This document shows, in pieces, positions 1-7,604 of a stretch of DNA of 54,953 bases (its first letter is position 1; the number at the start of each line of letters is the position of its first letter). Made by a program: the position numbers and the translations under genes. The notes under the pieces were generated by a model that was not told where the DNA came from, searched no databases, and was given only the letters and a program-made list of their open reading frames with translations. The stretch comes from Selenomonadales bacterium UBA7018 (GTDB lineage: Bacteria > Bacillota > Negativicutes > Selenomonadales > Selenomonadaceae): assembly GCA_002448305.1 (NCBI GenBank), contig DJWY01000017.1:1-54953 (forward strand), read 5' to 3'.

Positions 1-416
1 AGCCAGGAATACGACGCATAAACGCCGCAATCTAAAGGCTTAATCGTTTCCAAAAACGCACGACAGATATTAGTTACGTTATGGCGGCTGAACTCAAAAC
101 CGTTATGCGCTTTGTAATGGTCAGCGTCTTCCATGTCGAACCACACGGGCAATTCTAGCAAAACGCCCGCTTCATTGATAATTCTTTTGCAGAAATCAGC
201 CTCAATAACCGCGTCGGCAGGTGTCAGCGCGTAGCTATAGTGATAAGCCCCGCAAATTAATCCTGCCGCGTGCGCCCCGTCGACGTTGCGTTGAAAAGTT
301 TCGTCGTAAACACTTTTGCCATAGCCCGTCCGACAAATAGCGAAGTCAAACCCCGCCGCCTTTACTGCCGACCAATCAACCCATTCATTAAAAACAGAGA
401 CATCTATTCCGCGCAT
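1..416 (-). CDS. GH25 family lysozyme (phage endolysin), partial at the left edge
   Basis: The visible N-terminal ~138 codons start MRGIDVSVFNEWVDW and continue with FAICRTGYG, GAYHYSYA and VWFDMED. These are the conserved beta-strand motifs of glycoside hydrolase 25, in which the DxE-type acidic residues of WFDMED are the catalytic pair. The enzyme cleaves the MurNAc-GlcNAc bond of peptidoglycan and in phages releases virions. The start ATG overlaps the stop of the YvrJ-like gene (TAATG), so the two form a holin/endolysin lysis pair. The C-terminal end and any cell-wall-binding domain lie outside the window. Confidence 0.88.
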   Translation of the reverse strand, partial: MRGIDVSVFNEWVDWSAVKAAGFDFAICRTGYGKSVYDETFQRNVDGAHAAGLICGAYHYSYALTPADAVIEADFCKRIINEAGVLLELPVWFDMEDADHYKAHNGFEFSRHNVTNICRAFLETIKPLDCGVYASYSW

Positions 417-661
417 TAATTATCACCATGCCTTATGCTATCAATTTGAACTTTGAGTTCGTGGATTTGCATTTGAAATTGCCGCTGATTATTTTCCAGT
501 GCGAACAGCCGGTTGTTAATATTTTGATTGAGATTATCGATTGATTTACTTAGTTTGTCGAGATTGGTATTAATTCTGGTTAGGACGTACCGCGCCACGC
601 CGATTGCTATGCCGTTATTGAGCAAAAAGCCTAAAGATAATTCGTCGGTCAAAGCAATCAC
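416..661 (-). CDS. YvrJ-like small membrane protein, probable phage holin
   Basis: An 81-residue protein with a hydrophobic N-terminal segment (about residues 9-27, ...LGFLLNNGIAIGVARYVL), followed by an Asn/Lys/Gln-rich amphipathic stretch (about 28-75) expected to form a coiled coil. One N-terminal membrane helix plus a coiled coil is the plan of YvrJ/XhlA-type phage proteins, which help the endolysin reach the wall. Its stop overlaps the endolysin start and it follows the DUF2577-like gene by 5 nt. The family is assigned from layout and context, not from a search. Confidence 0.6.
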   Translation of the reverse strand: MIALTDELSLGFLLNNGIAIGVARYVLTRINTNLDKLSKSIDNLNQNINNRLFALENNQRQFQMQIHELKVQIDSIRHGDN

Positions 662-666
662 CGCCT

Positions 667-936
667 TTAAGCCCTAGTAGGCGGAGTGTATTGGTCATGT
701 GCCCCGTCAACGTATGACTGGGTTAGCGGGACTGAAGGGTCATAAAGTAAACTCCTGCAAACGCTGTATTCGTCTTTAGGAATCGGACAGGGAAAGCGAT
801 TCGTCGTCAAGGAGTAATCGCTATTTATAATGCCAATGTCGACAGCGGGCGGCTGTTCAGACACGCCGCGAATCATTTTTTTCATCGTATTAGCCAACGC
901 GGTCGCGCCGGAATTAAATTCGGGTTGCTCGTTCAT
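667..936 (-). CDS. Phage DUF2577/XkdR-like protein, possibly shortened
   Basis: This 89-residue protein lies 9 nt downstream of the tail-hub gene, where PBSX-type phages carry a DUF2577 (XkdR-like) gene. The central segment (INSDYSLTTNRFPCPIPKDEY, then VCRSLLYD) resembles my memory of these proteins in Negativicutes prophages. Family members are usually about 110 residues or longer. Here the C-terminus ends soon after DGAHDQY, in a Pro/Thr tail, so the distal part may be lost. Its exact role in the tail or baseplate is not established. Confidence 0.45.
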   Translation of the reverse strand: MNEQPEFNSGATALANTMKKMIRGVSEQPPAVDIGIINSDYSLTTNRFPCPIPKDEYSVCRSLLYDPSVPLTQSYVDGAHDQYTPPTRA

Positions 937-945
937 TTTATCTCC

Positions 946-2024
946 TTATGGTGGCGAAGAAGAATCGCTTTCGTCAACGTCGCAGGTCTCGTATTCGCTA
1001 TTCATTTCTTTATCTTCGTCGAGTTCAAGCGTCATGCGCTGATTGGCGGCGTTGTGGCGGATTGACTTAACGAAATAATACATATCCTGTTCGTTGGAGC
1101 CGCGCACGCGAATTCTATCGCCTTTCCTAAGCGTCGGAATATCTGGTGATTCAATCGAAACGTCATGCTTAGCACTACCCTGTTCTTTGATAATTTTTTC
1201 TGCGGCCTTTTGCGCTTCTTCAAGGGTAGTTTTATTGCCGCGCTCATAAATGACTTGCCGGACGCCTAAATCAGTTTTGCCGTCGACAGTCGCTTCAATT
1301 TTCTGGTGCCCTTCTTCCTTGCCCTTCGCGACGACAAGGACGCGGGTAACGATTGCGCTAACGTCAAAATCTTCCTCAACGCGCAAGAGATTATCTTCAA
1401 CGTCGAAATGGTAAATCGTTTCGTTGGTGCCGCGTGGAATAATCTGCACGACGCCATTTTTAGCGCGTATGAAATAAACGTTGCCGCTTTTTTCCTTGAT
1501 GTCCTCTAGCACTTCTTCAAGCATGTCGATTAAATATTTCTTGTTGTAAACTTTCTTAGCGTGGGAAACGTCCTCAACCTGACTTTCAAACGGCACGCCC
1601 CATTTGTTTAAAATCTCGTTGATAATCGCGGAGCTTGAATGGTCTGCTGTGAAATAAAAATTGTCTTGGTTGCGGCGCAACGCTTGCACTTCGTCGGCGG
1701 TTTCAATGTTCAAAAAAAGCTCACCGTTAGTTTCGCGGTTGCCCCATTTCTGAACGTTGCCGCGCATTACTTCTTCAAAACTTCCGCCCATACCGGCATA
1801 AATAAAAATCGGCGTGAAAGGCTGAACTAATTCAGAAATGTTTTTGCCACCGTAGTCAGCGTTGGCGAGCTTCATGGTAATTTTAGCTGAAAGTTCCTTT
1901 TCGGATTCAGCCGCTAAGACCAACCTAAGCTTGAACAAATATCAGTTAAGTCTAATTGTTGCCCGTCGGGCGTCACTGCGACTACACGATAAGTTACGTG
2001 GTTTAGGTCAATTATTGCAATCAC
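946..2024 (-). pseudogene. Phage tail hub (XkdQ/gpD-like) gene with a frameshift
   Basis: The 330-codon frame ending at 946 reads as an XkdQ/YqbQ-type hub protein of contractile tails. It begins at an internal TTG (1938) without a proper N-terminus. The missing start is in another frame: GTG at 2024, after an AGAAGG site, encodes MIAIIDLNHVTYRVVAV and ends TDICSSLGWS before a TAG at 1916-1914. Joining the frames gives LGWS-LAAESEKELSAK, the expected continuation of the first hub domain. One indel near 1920-1938 therefore splits the gene. There is no slippery heptamer, so I read it as decay or a sequence error. The GTG overlaps the 3' end of the upstream terL-HNH frame. Confidence 0.7.
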
Positions 2025-2787
2025 CTTCTTTCACTATACGCAAAATAGTTGTTGCTGTGCAACCGTATTTCTTTCCTAAAGCGGTTGCGCCAAATTGTGG
2101 GTCACATTTCTTAAAAAGTATTCTGATTTCTTTCCGTATGTTGTCAGCAATCCGATTGGGATGGTGATTATTTTCTTTGCGGATGCGCCCACCTACGTGT
2201 TTATAAGTTTTTCCTCGCTGAATCCGGCTGATTGCTATTAATGTCGTTGCAAACTTTTTAGCCAGCTGTGCTACGGTTAGGCCTTCGCCATTCTCTCTTA
2301 TTTCTATAACTTGTGCGTTGCTAAATAAAGATTGATAAGCATTTTCTCCAGACGAAGAAAGCACCATATCATAAGCGTGTTCCATATTCTCGGAGTTCGT
2401 TACCCACTCTAAATTTTTAAAATAGTTATTGAGCTTGCAACCGTCGCGATGATTCACCTCAATCAAAAATATAGCTAATAAATTGCTTAGGAGTTTTGAC
2501 TTGCCAAGCCATTTGCTTATCTCGGACATAAAAACATCAAAAAGCTGTCGCATAGTCGGAGCCGTCACGACAATTTTGGCGTAAGGGCGCGTGAATAAAA
2601 ACCATAAGCAAGCCCACGCTAGCATACAGCTTTTGCCGACGCCGTGCCCTGAACGGATTGCATTTCGCGATTCTGTTACCAACGACTTTAACGCTTGTGC
2701 TTGCCACTCGTCCGGCTCTGCGCCTAATATTTCTTTGACGAACAGAACAGGATTATCCTTCAGCTTCGCTAAGATTCTCTCTAGCAT
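2008..2787 (-). pseudogene. Terminase large subunit N-terminus fused to an HNH homing endonuclease remnant
   Basis: Residues 1 to about 97 are a phage terminase ATPase start, with a Walker A (SGHGVGKS, about 45-52) and then KIVVTAPTMRQLFD. From about residue 100 the frame becomes an HNH_3-type homing endonuclease that has lost its N-terminus: VNHRDGCKLNNYFKNLEWVT, then SENMEHAYD, then a helix-turn-helix (LTVAQLAKKF...ISRIQRGKTYKHVGG). The terminase Walker B and nuclease domain are absent, and so are portal, capsid and most tail genes, because the next gene is the tail hub. A homing endonuclease inserted in terL seems to have been one edge of a large deletion. Neither activity is likely to remain. 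The start overlaps the terS fragment by 35 nt. Confidence 0.75.
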
Positions 2788-3133
2788 CGTCTTTGCCTTG
2801 ATTAGCCCAGACGTTTTCTAGCGTTTCGCGGAATAAATCTGCGCCGCTGACTTCGACGTCAAGTTTCTCACGGAATGCGCCATTGACTTTCAGAATATGT
2901 TCGCAAGCGCGGAGTTTGTCTGATTCGCGCACGGGCACAACAACTTTCTTGCCGTGCTGTGTTATCAAAGTCTCTTTGACTTCACCGCGAACGACGGCGG
3001 TTAAGTGCTCTAAAATTTCTTCGGTACCTGCAATGCGTTTACTTTCCAATTTTTTCAGCCGCCTTTCAATAGCTTTTCTAATTTCGGGCTTGTGCATATT
3101 TTCATAGCCGATAACGTAAGCATGGATACATAA
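2753..3133 (-). pseudogene. Terminase small subunit, 5' truncated by an insertion sequence
   Basis: From the IS edge, the frame reads CIHAYVIGYENMHKPEIRK, then EEILEHLTAVVRGEVKET, and ends in an acidic tail. The motif GYEN-x-x-KPxI followed by a basic helix is typical of the middle and C-terminal part of phage terminase small subunits, which recognise the packaging site. The usual N-terminal helix-turn-helix is missing, because codons before about 3133 belong to the IS end. The gene overlaps terL by 35 nt, the usual terS-terL coupling. Confidence 0.65.
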
Positions 3134-3962
3134 TGTAAAAGTGGCACGAAAGGAGTAATTATATGCAAGCAAAAAAGTATGACGAGGACTTTAAAAAGTC
3201 GATAGTAGCTTTGTGCGAGAACAGTAAAACACAATCTGAACTTTCCAGAGAATAAGGCGTTTTGCTATCAGCAGATGGGTTCGACTTTATTCCAAAGTCA
3301 AGACTGACGACGGCGAAATTTTGACCGCCAAACAAGTTAAAGCCTTACAGAAACGTCTCTTGCAACTCGAAGAGGAAAATCTCATACTACTAAAGTCGAC
3401 TCCGGCGATTTCCATAATCTCCTCAAACGCAATTTCAATCCTAACGAACCTAACAGAATTTGGGCTAGCGACATCACTTACCTCAAAGTTGGTTCTAAAT
3501 GGCACTATCTTTGCGTCATCATTGACCTTTTTTCTAGGAAAGTTATTGCCTGGCTTCTTTCCGATAAACCTAACGCAAAACTCGTTATCGACACTTTCAA
3601 GAAAGATTATCGAAATCGTAATTGTCCGCAAGGGCTCTTGTTCCACTCGGATTGCGGGACTCAGTACACTTGCGTTGCTTTTAGTAAACTTCTTGACGAA
3701 TTAAACGTTGTGCAATCCTTTTCTGGCGGAGCTTGTCCTTTCGATAATGCCGTTTTAGAGGCCTTCTTCAAGTTTCTCAAAGCCGAAGAGACTAATCGAA
3801 AATCTTATTCCTCCTTTTCCGATTTACACATTTTCCTTTTCGAGTATATCGATGGATTTTACAACTCAAAGCGTCCTCATTCGACCATTGATTTTCTTTC
3901 CCCTAATGATTTTGAAGCTAAATTTTTTTCCTCTTTCTAATTTCTTGTCCACTTTATTGACA
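3134..3962 (+). mobile_element. Decayed IS3-family insertion sequence (IS150-like)
   Basis: The element is bounded by imperfect inverted repeats: TGTAAAAGTGGCACGAAAGG at the left and, on the complement of the right end, TGTCAATAAAGTGGACAAGA. It carries a broken orfA/orfB transposase. The length (~830 bp) is well short of the ~1.2-1.4 kb usual for IS3, as expected after internal deletion. The flanks (taa on the left, tca on the right) do not form a clear 3-4 bp target duplication. The insertion was therefore probably followed by an adjacent deletion that removed the terS 5' end and the 3' end of the gene at 3963-4212. Confidence 0.8.
3163..3940 (+). pseudogene. IS3-family transposase remnant (orfA plus rve integrase core)
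   Basis: After AAGGAG, ATG 3163 opens orfA (MQAKKYDEDFKKSIVALCEN), which stops at a TAA near 3253. Other frames then continue the orfA leucine-zipper region (LTAKQVKALQKRLLQLEEEN). At about 3395 the sequence jumps into the orfB integrase core: NRIWASDITYL (first D), LLFHSDCGTQY (second D), CPFDNAVLEAFFKFL (E). The HTH_21 segment between the coiled coil and the DDE core is deleted and the frames are shifted, so no functional transposase can be made. The DDE residues themselves are still visible. Confidence 0.8.
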
Positions 3963-4212
3963 TCAATCCAGTCGTTATCTGACAGAGTACCCGTGCATAT
4001 TGTCCAGCACATATGTCAGCTAACTCTTTCGCTGATAGCTGAACCGAAGCCAGATAACCTTGAGCGTCGCCCGATTGGCTTTTCAGTTCGGGGTCAAGAA
4101 TCAACGCAAGATTAATTATTTCGCTTGTCAGCTTAACCAATGTATCACTGTCGGCTTTAGTCGAATGCTCGGAAAGTAATTGCAGTTGCTTTTCGAGCTT
4201 TTCTTTTGCCAT
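3963..4212 (-). pseudogene. Small early phage gene, 3' end replaced by the IS
   Basis: ATG 4212 follows a strong GGAGGTGAGGG site. A TTG six bases upstream is possible but worse placed. About 83 codons read MAKEKLEKQLQLLSEHSTK...ELADICAGQYARVLCQITTG before the frame enters the IS right end and stops at 3937. It looks helical and charged, and I do not recognise a family. It lies just downstream of the Cro-like gene and of the second operator copy, so it is the next early gene of the lytic arm. Confidence 0.5.
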
Positions 4213-4247
4213 ACTCAAATTCCCTCACCTCCGCCGCGTTATGGCAA

Positions 4248-4261
4248 ATTAGAACTCTAAT
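4248..4261. promoter_or_regulatory. Second copy of the prophage operator (O2)
   Basis: ATTAGAACTCTAAT differs by one base from the perfect 14-bp palindrome at 4489-4502. On the minus strand it overlaps a weak -10 (TAGAGT), 17 bp after TTGCTG, placed to drive the gene starting at 4212. The same operator-over--10 arrangement is seen upstream of the Cro-like gene, which suggests both promoters answer to one repressor. Confidence 0.55.
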
Positions 4262-4271
4262 AAAATTAGTG

Positions 4272-4463
4272 CTAAACAGCAAAAAAAATTTCATTGTAAT
4301 CAATATCAAGATAGTCAGCTATCTTTTTCGCTTGTTCAATAGTTGCAAAATTGGGTTTTTCTTCAATCTTTCGATATGTCATAACGTGAATTTTAAGCAT
4401 TTTCGCCATTTCTTTTTGAGATTTTTCTTTAAGCCGTCTTGCTTGTCTTAAGCTTAACGTCAT
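4272..4463 (-). CDS. Cro-like XRE-family regulator
   Basis: A 63-residue protein that is almost entirely a helix-turn-helix of the XRE/Cro type: LRQARRLKEKSQKEMAKMLK, the recognition helix region HVMTYRKIEEK, then QAKKIADYLDIDYNEIFF. It is transcribed divergently from the CI-like repressor across a 148-bp gap holding a perfect palindrome over its own -10. This is the usual position of the first gene of a prophage lytic operon. The protein is complete and could still bind DNA. Confidence 0.8.
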   Translation of the reverse strand: MTLSLRQARRLKEKSQKEMAKMLKIHVMTYRKIEEKPNFATIEQAKKIADYLDIDYNEIFFAV

Positions 4464-4488
4464 ATCAAAGCCCCCTTAATGAAATTTT

Positions 4489-4523
4489 ATTAGAATTCTA
4501 ATCTAATTTTATTTCAATGTCAA
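4489..4523 (-). promoter_or_regulatory. Cro-side promoter with palindromic operator O1
   Basis: On the minus strand TTGACA (4523-4518) is followed after 17 bp by TAGAAT (4500-4495). The -10 lies inside ATTAGAATTCTAAT (4489-4502), a perfect 14-bp palindrome, so a bound repressor would block the promoter. It is the expected binding site for the CI-like or Cro-like protein encoded on either side. Confidence 0.7.
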
Positions 4524-4554
4524 TATCTAGTTTTATATTTTTCTCTGCACAGTG

Positions 4555-4583
4555 TTGAAAAAAATAGACTTTTGCTTTACAAT
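4555..4583 (+). promoter_or_regulatory. Promoter for the CI-like repressor
   Basis: TTGAAA (4555-4560), a 17-bp spacer, then TACAAT (4578-4583), 29 bp upstream of the repressor ATG. It points away from the Cro-side promoter. Confidence 0.6.
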
Positions 4584-4611
4584 TTTTATTAAAAATAAGG
4601 AGGTGTTCATA

Positions 4612-4998
4612 ATGGCAATAGGCGACAATATTAAGAATCTTAGATTAAAGCACGGTCTTTCACAGTTAGAGCTTGCCGATGTCGTGGGTGTTTCCGATAA
4701 AGCAGTTTCAACGTGGGAACAGAACAAAGTTATCCCGCGTATGGGTGCAATACAAAAAATGGCAGATTATTTTGGTATACAAAAAAGTGACATTATCGAG
4801 CCGTCGAACGCCGTACCTCTGACGTTAGATAGTCGTCGTACTGCGAAAAAAGAAAACTCACTTAATCAAGATGAATCGAAGTTACTTGCTGACTATCGCA
4901 ATCTTAACGGTAACAATCGGCAAGCGGTAAACGTTATGATAGCTCTATTTCTTAGTCAACAGACAGGCGGTAATAATTTTAGTCCTAGCTTAGCGTGA
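4612..4998 (+). CDS. CI-like XRE-family prophage repressor
   Basis: A 128-residue protein. ATG 4612 is chosen over the upstream in-frame ATG because it follows AAGGAGGTG at the right distance. Residues 1-60 are a classical HTH_3 domain (IKNLRLKHGLSQLELADVVG, then VSDKAVSTWEQNKVIPRM, then MADYFGIQKSDII). The C-terminal half is Ser/Asn/Gln-rich with a helix near 85-115 and has no LexA-type Ser-Lys protease motif. Induction would therefore need an outside factor. It is divergent from the Cro-like gene and probably binds the palindromes at 4248 and 4489. Confidence 0.8.
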   Translation: MAIGDNIKNLRLKHGLSQLELADVVGVSDKAVSTWEQNKVIPRMGAIQKMADYFGIQKSDIIEPSNAVPLTLDSRRTAKKENSLNQDESKLLADYRNLNGNNRQAVNVMIALFLSQQTGGNNFSPSLA

Positions 4999-5019
4999 TT
5001 TTATCGGGAGGAAAAATCT

Positions 5020-5998
5020 ATGGAGTTCGCTGATAAGCTGAAAGAATTTTGCAATCGAGTAAAGAGTTTGCGAACGAAGATAAAAACAGAGGAAGCGACA
5101 AAAACGTCGCTGATTATGCCTTTCTTTAGCTTGTTAGGCTATGACGTGTTTAATCCTATGGAATTTGTTCCCGAATACACAGCGGACGTTGGTATCAAAA
5201 AAGGCGAAAAGGTTGATTATGCCATTGTCGATAAAAAGCAGAATCCGATAATCCTAATTGAGGCAAATGACAAATGGAATAATCTATCAATTTTACACTG
5301 ACCTTGATGAATTAAATAAAATGGACAAAACGCCGTTCCTTGTCATAAATTTGTTGTCGCTGAAAGATAGTGAAATACCTTATCTGCAACGCTTTGAAAA
5401 ATCTTCATTCAATGTCGGTACCGTCACTGCCAAAGCCAACGAGCTAAGATATAACGACAATATAAGACAATTCTTATTGCAACAGCTATCTGCGCCGGAC
5501 GATAGTTTTATAGCCTATGTGATGAGCGATATTTACAAAGGGCGAAAGACGCAACGTGTAATTGATGATTTTCGCCCGCTTGTCAAAAGGGCATTTGCTC
5601 AAATAGTTAATGACAAAGCGAATGAAAGATTAAAATCAGCAATGGACACAGAAATTATTGCCGAGCCAAGAATTATTGAGCCGCAACCTATTGCTCCTGC
5701 CCTGCCGAACATTGATAGGCTTGAAGTTTTCTTCATGATAAAAGCATTTTTATATGATTGTCTTAGCGGAGAGAAACTGATATACAAGGACAAAGACAGT
5801 CAGCTAGAAATTCTGGTTGATGACAACGCCCAAAAATGGTTATGCCGAATTAACTACGAAACAAATACTTTTTATATCAACCTTCAGTCAGGCAACAAGG
5901 AGCATATCAAGCGGCAGTTTCGTTCCCTTGATAATATTTACTCTTTCAAAAATTTACTATGTCAAGCCGTTCAAAAAATGAGGGGGGCGACAACATGA
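5020..5998 (+). pseudogene. HsdR_N-type (PD-D/ExK nuclease-like) phage gene with an internal deletion
   Basis: The first frame (5020-5301) begins MEFADKLKEFCNRVKSLRTK and carries the type I restriction R-subunit N-terminal pattern: MPFFSLLGYDVFNPMEFVPEY, KVDYAIVDKKQNPIILIEA. It stops after DKWNNLSILH. The second frame (to 5998) resumes with TNGIIYQFYTDLDELNKMDK, the normal later part of the same family, followed by a long C-terminal domain. About 40 codons between IEA and TNGII, including the catalytic Lys of ExK, are deleted out of frame near 5265. Such genes are common beside prophage repressors. This copy is dead as a nuclease. Its end overlaps the next start (ATGA). Confidence 0.75.
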
Positions 5999-6591
5999 AA
6001 AAATACTTGTCAGTCGCGCTGATAGTTGCGACAATGATTTTTGTTGGTTTTGTAATTGAAAAAGCTGATAAAAAAGCTGACAAGCAAGTCACACCTGCTG
6101 AAACAAAAATTGAACAACACGTGGCGGAGCCTGAGAAGGTTTTAAATTTAGGAATGACGATTGAGGAATTTAAGTTGGCGTTTGACAGAGTAGCGGTCGA
6201 GCGTAATGTCCCGCAACTTGCATTGAACGACCTCAAATCCTTTGATAGCAGGGAAAAATTTGTACAGCAATATCCTGCGGGCTTGTATCTTTTCGGCGTA
6301 GTAGATAAGATAACAGGTTTTTTAAAGGAAGTTACTATTGCGAAGGAATTTATTTTAAGCGAAAGCAAACGTCAGTCCGAAGCCGAAGTTGCGGGCATTG
6401 CTTTTCTCGTCGCTGTAGCGGCATTGAATCAAGAATTATCACCTGATGAGCGCACCGAAATATTAAATAAACTTTCATCAAAACCAAAAAACATCTCAGT
6501 CGTTATGGGAAACGCGGAATATAGCTCCTTGCTATTCGATAAAGGCAAATCATTATCTTTAAGCATTAAAGCAAAAGATAGTGAGGAATAA
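5995..6591 (+). CDS. Membrane-anchored hypothetical protein of the prophage
   Basis: A 198-residue protein starting at ATG 5995, which overlaps the preceding stop. Residues 4-21 (YLSVALIVATMIFVGFVI) form one N-terminal membrane helix or uncleaved signal, with no lipobox. A charged linker follows and then a soluble domain of unknown family (LGMTIEEFKLAFDRVAVERN ... LSPDERTEILNKL). It is tightly coupled to the HsdR_N-type gene and may be a lysogeny-expressed (moron-like) gene. I do not recognise a function. Confidence 0.6.
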   Translation: MKKYLSVALIVATMIFVGFVIEKADKKADKQVTPAETKIEQHVAEPEKVLNLGMTIEEFKLAFDRVAVERNVPQLALNDLKSFDSREKFVQQYPAGLYLFGVVDKITGFLKEVTIAKEFILSESKRQSEAEVAGIAFLVAVAALNQELSPDERTEILNKLSSKPKNISVVMGNAEYSSLLFDKGKSLSLSIKAKDSEE

Positions 6592-6616
6592 AAAGTCCCT
6601 CTAGCAAGGGTAAAGG
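6590..6616 (+). repeat. Short hairpin repeat upstream of dinD (partner at 7562-7590)
   Basis: AAAAAGTCCCTCTAGCAAGG here matches AAAAAGCCCCTCTAGCATGG before the integrase. In both, CCC and GGG flank CTCTAGCA/W as a small hairpin straight after a stop codon. The integrase copy is followed by a T-run, so they may be weak terminators or short leader structures copied between the two genes. Confidence 0.5.
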
Positions 6617-6625
6617 AGAAATGAT

Positions 6626-7563
6626 ATGGCAGCATTGGAAGTTATAAACGAAACACTTTTTGAATCAATTAAACATATCAATGATTACGGGCAGGAATAT
6701 TGGTTTGCTCGCGAACTTCAATCGGTGCTCGGATATAAAAAATGGGAGAAATTCTCGAACATAATTGAAAAAGCAAAAGAGGCTTGCGAAGGAAGCGGCA
6801 ATGCAGTCACTGACCATTTTCTCCAAACGGGGAAAATGGTATCACTCGGTAGCGGCTCGGAACGCAAAGTAATTGACTACCAACTTTCACGTTATGCTTG
6901 TTATCATCCGCGCCGTAAGATATATAAGGCGCATTGACTTCTAAAACTAACTAATGTAAGATGAAAATCCTAAAGAATATTGAGGAAAGGAGAAGTCTTG
7001 CGTTTGAAAACGGCTGAAATCGAAAAACAAGTGCTAGCGGTAGGCTGTTTAGCAAGAGATAGGGCGCGTGCAGAGTCCTCCTGGCAATTTAAAGACCTTG
7101 CCCGGTAGGAGCCGCAGAAGTGATAGGTCACAAGTACACACCTACCGTGGGACACACGGGAATTTACGCCTTTGGAGACCATGTAAAATGGTCGTTGAAT
7201 TAGGAATCCCTCCGGCTTTAGCCGTGGGGAGTGTCAAATGGTGGGCTAACAGCGAAAGACATTCACGCTAAAAAAGGATTGGAAGAAAATCAAAATATTC
7301 TTGACCATATGGGTGGCACAGAACTCGCCGCAAACCTTTTTAGAATAACGCAGACTGATGATAAGTTGCGTCGTGAAAATATTCAAGGCAAAGAAAATGC
7401 TAATACCGCTCATTATCAAGTGGGGAATAAAGTTCGTCAAACAATAAAAGAACTCGGCGGCACTTTACCTGAAAATTTACCTACACCAGATAAAAGCATT
7501 AAACAACTTGAGCATGAAAATAAAGCGTGGCTTAAATTATCTGAGAAAAACGAATCAAAATAA
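6626..7563 (+). pseudogene. dinD-like (DNA-damage-inducible protein D) gene split by an IS remnant
   Basis: The N-terminal part (6626 to about 6905) reads INDYGQEYWFARELQSVLGY and continues to DYQLSRYACY, a clear DinD/BRO-type domain. The C-terminal part resumes near 7238 with GGLTAKDIHAKKGLEENQN and LDHMGGTELAANLFRITQTD, and ends at 7563. Between them lie ~330 bp of IS200/IS605 material. The intervening DinD codons (from LIIQNGDPRK to the segment before GGLTAKD in relatives, roughly 80-90 residues) are missing. The gene is therefore both interrupted and internally deleted. DinD is an SOS-induced protein that binds or inhibits RecA in Escherichia coli; phage copies are common. Confidence 0.8.
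6905..7237 (+). mobile_element. IS200/IS605-family remnant with tnpB 3' tail and intact right end
   Basis: The right part carries the tail of a TnpB frame ending at TAG 7201-7203 (GHKYTPTVGHTGIYAFGDHV), the usual last residues of TnpB in this group. It is followed by a right-end hairpin (CTCCGGCTTTAGCCG) and the terminal motif GGGGAGTGTCAA at 7226-7237. In intact elements this 3' segment is the scaffold of the TnpB-associated reRNA/omegaRNA, with the guide read from flanking host DNA. Upstream, KNIEERRSLAFENG near 6975 may be a further shifted tnpB piece. A hairpin of GCGCC/GGCGC arms near 6912-6934 could be left-end structure. tnpA and most of tnpB are missing. Confidence 0.7.
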
Positions 7564-7604
7564 AAAAGCCCCTCTAGCATGGGCAAATTTTTGAGGAGAA
7601 AATT

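Noticed and set aside
1910..1945. Programmed -1 frameshift in the tail-hub gene
   Set aside because: No slippery heptamer or downstream structure, and hub genes are not known to use recoding; decay or error is simpler.
6960..7240. Group II intron fragment inside dinD
   Set aside because: The C-terminal TnpB residues and the terminal GAGTGTCAA with its hairpin fit IS200/IS605; no domain V was recognised.
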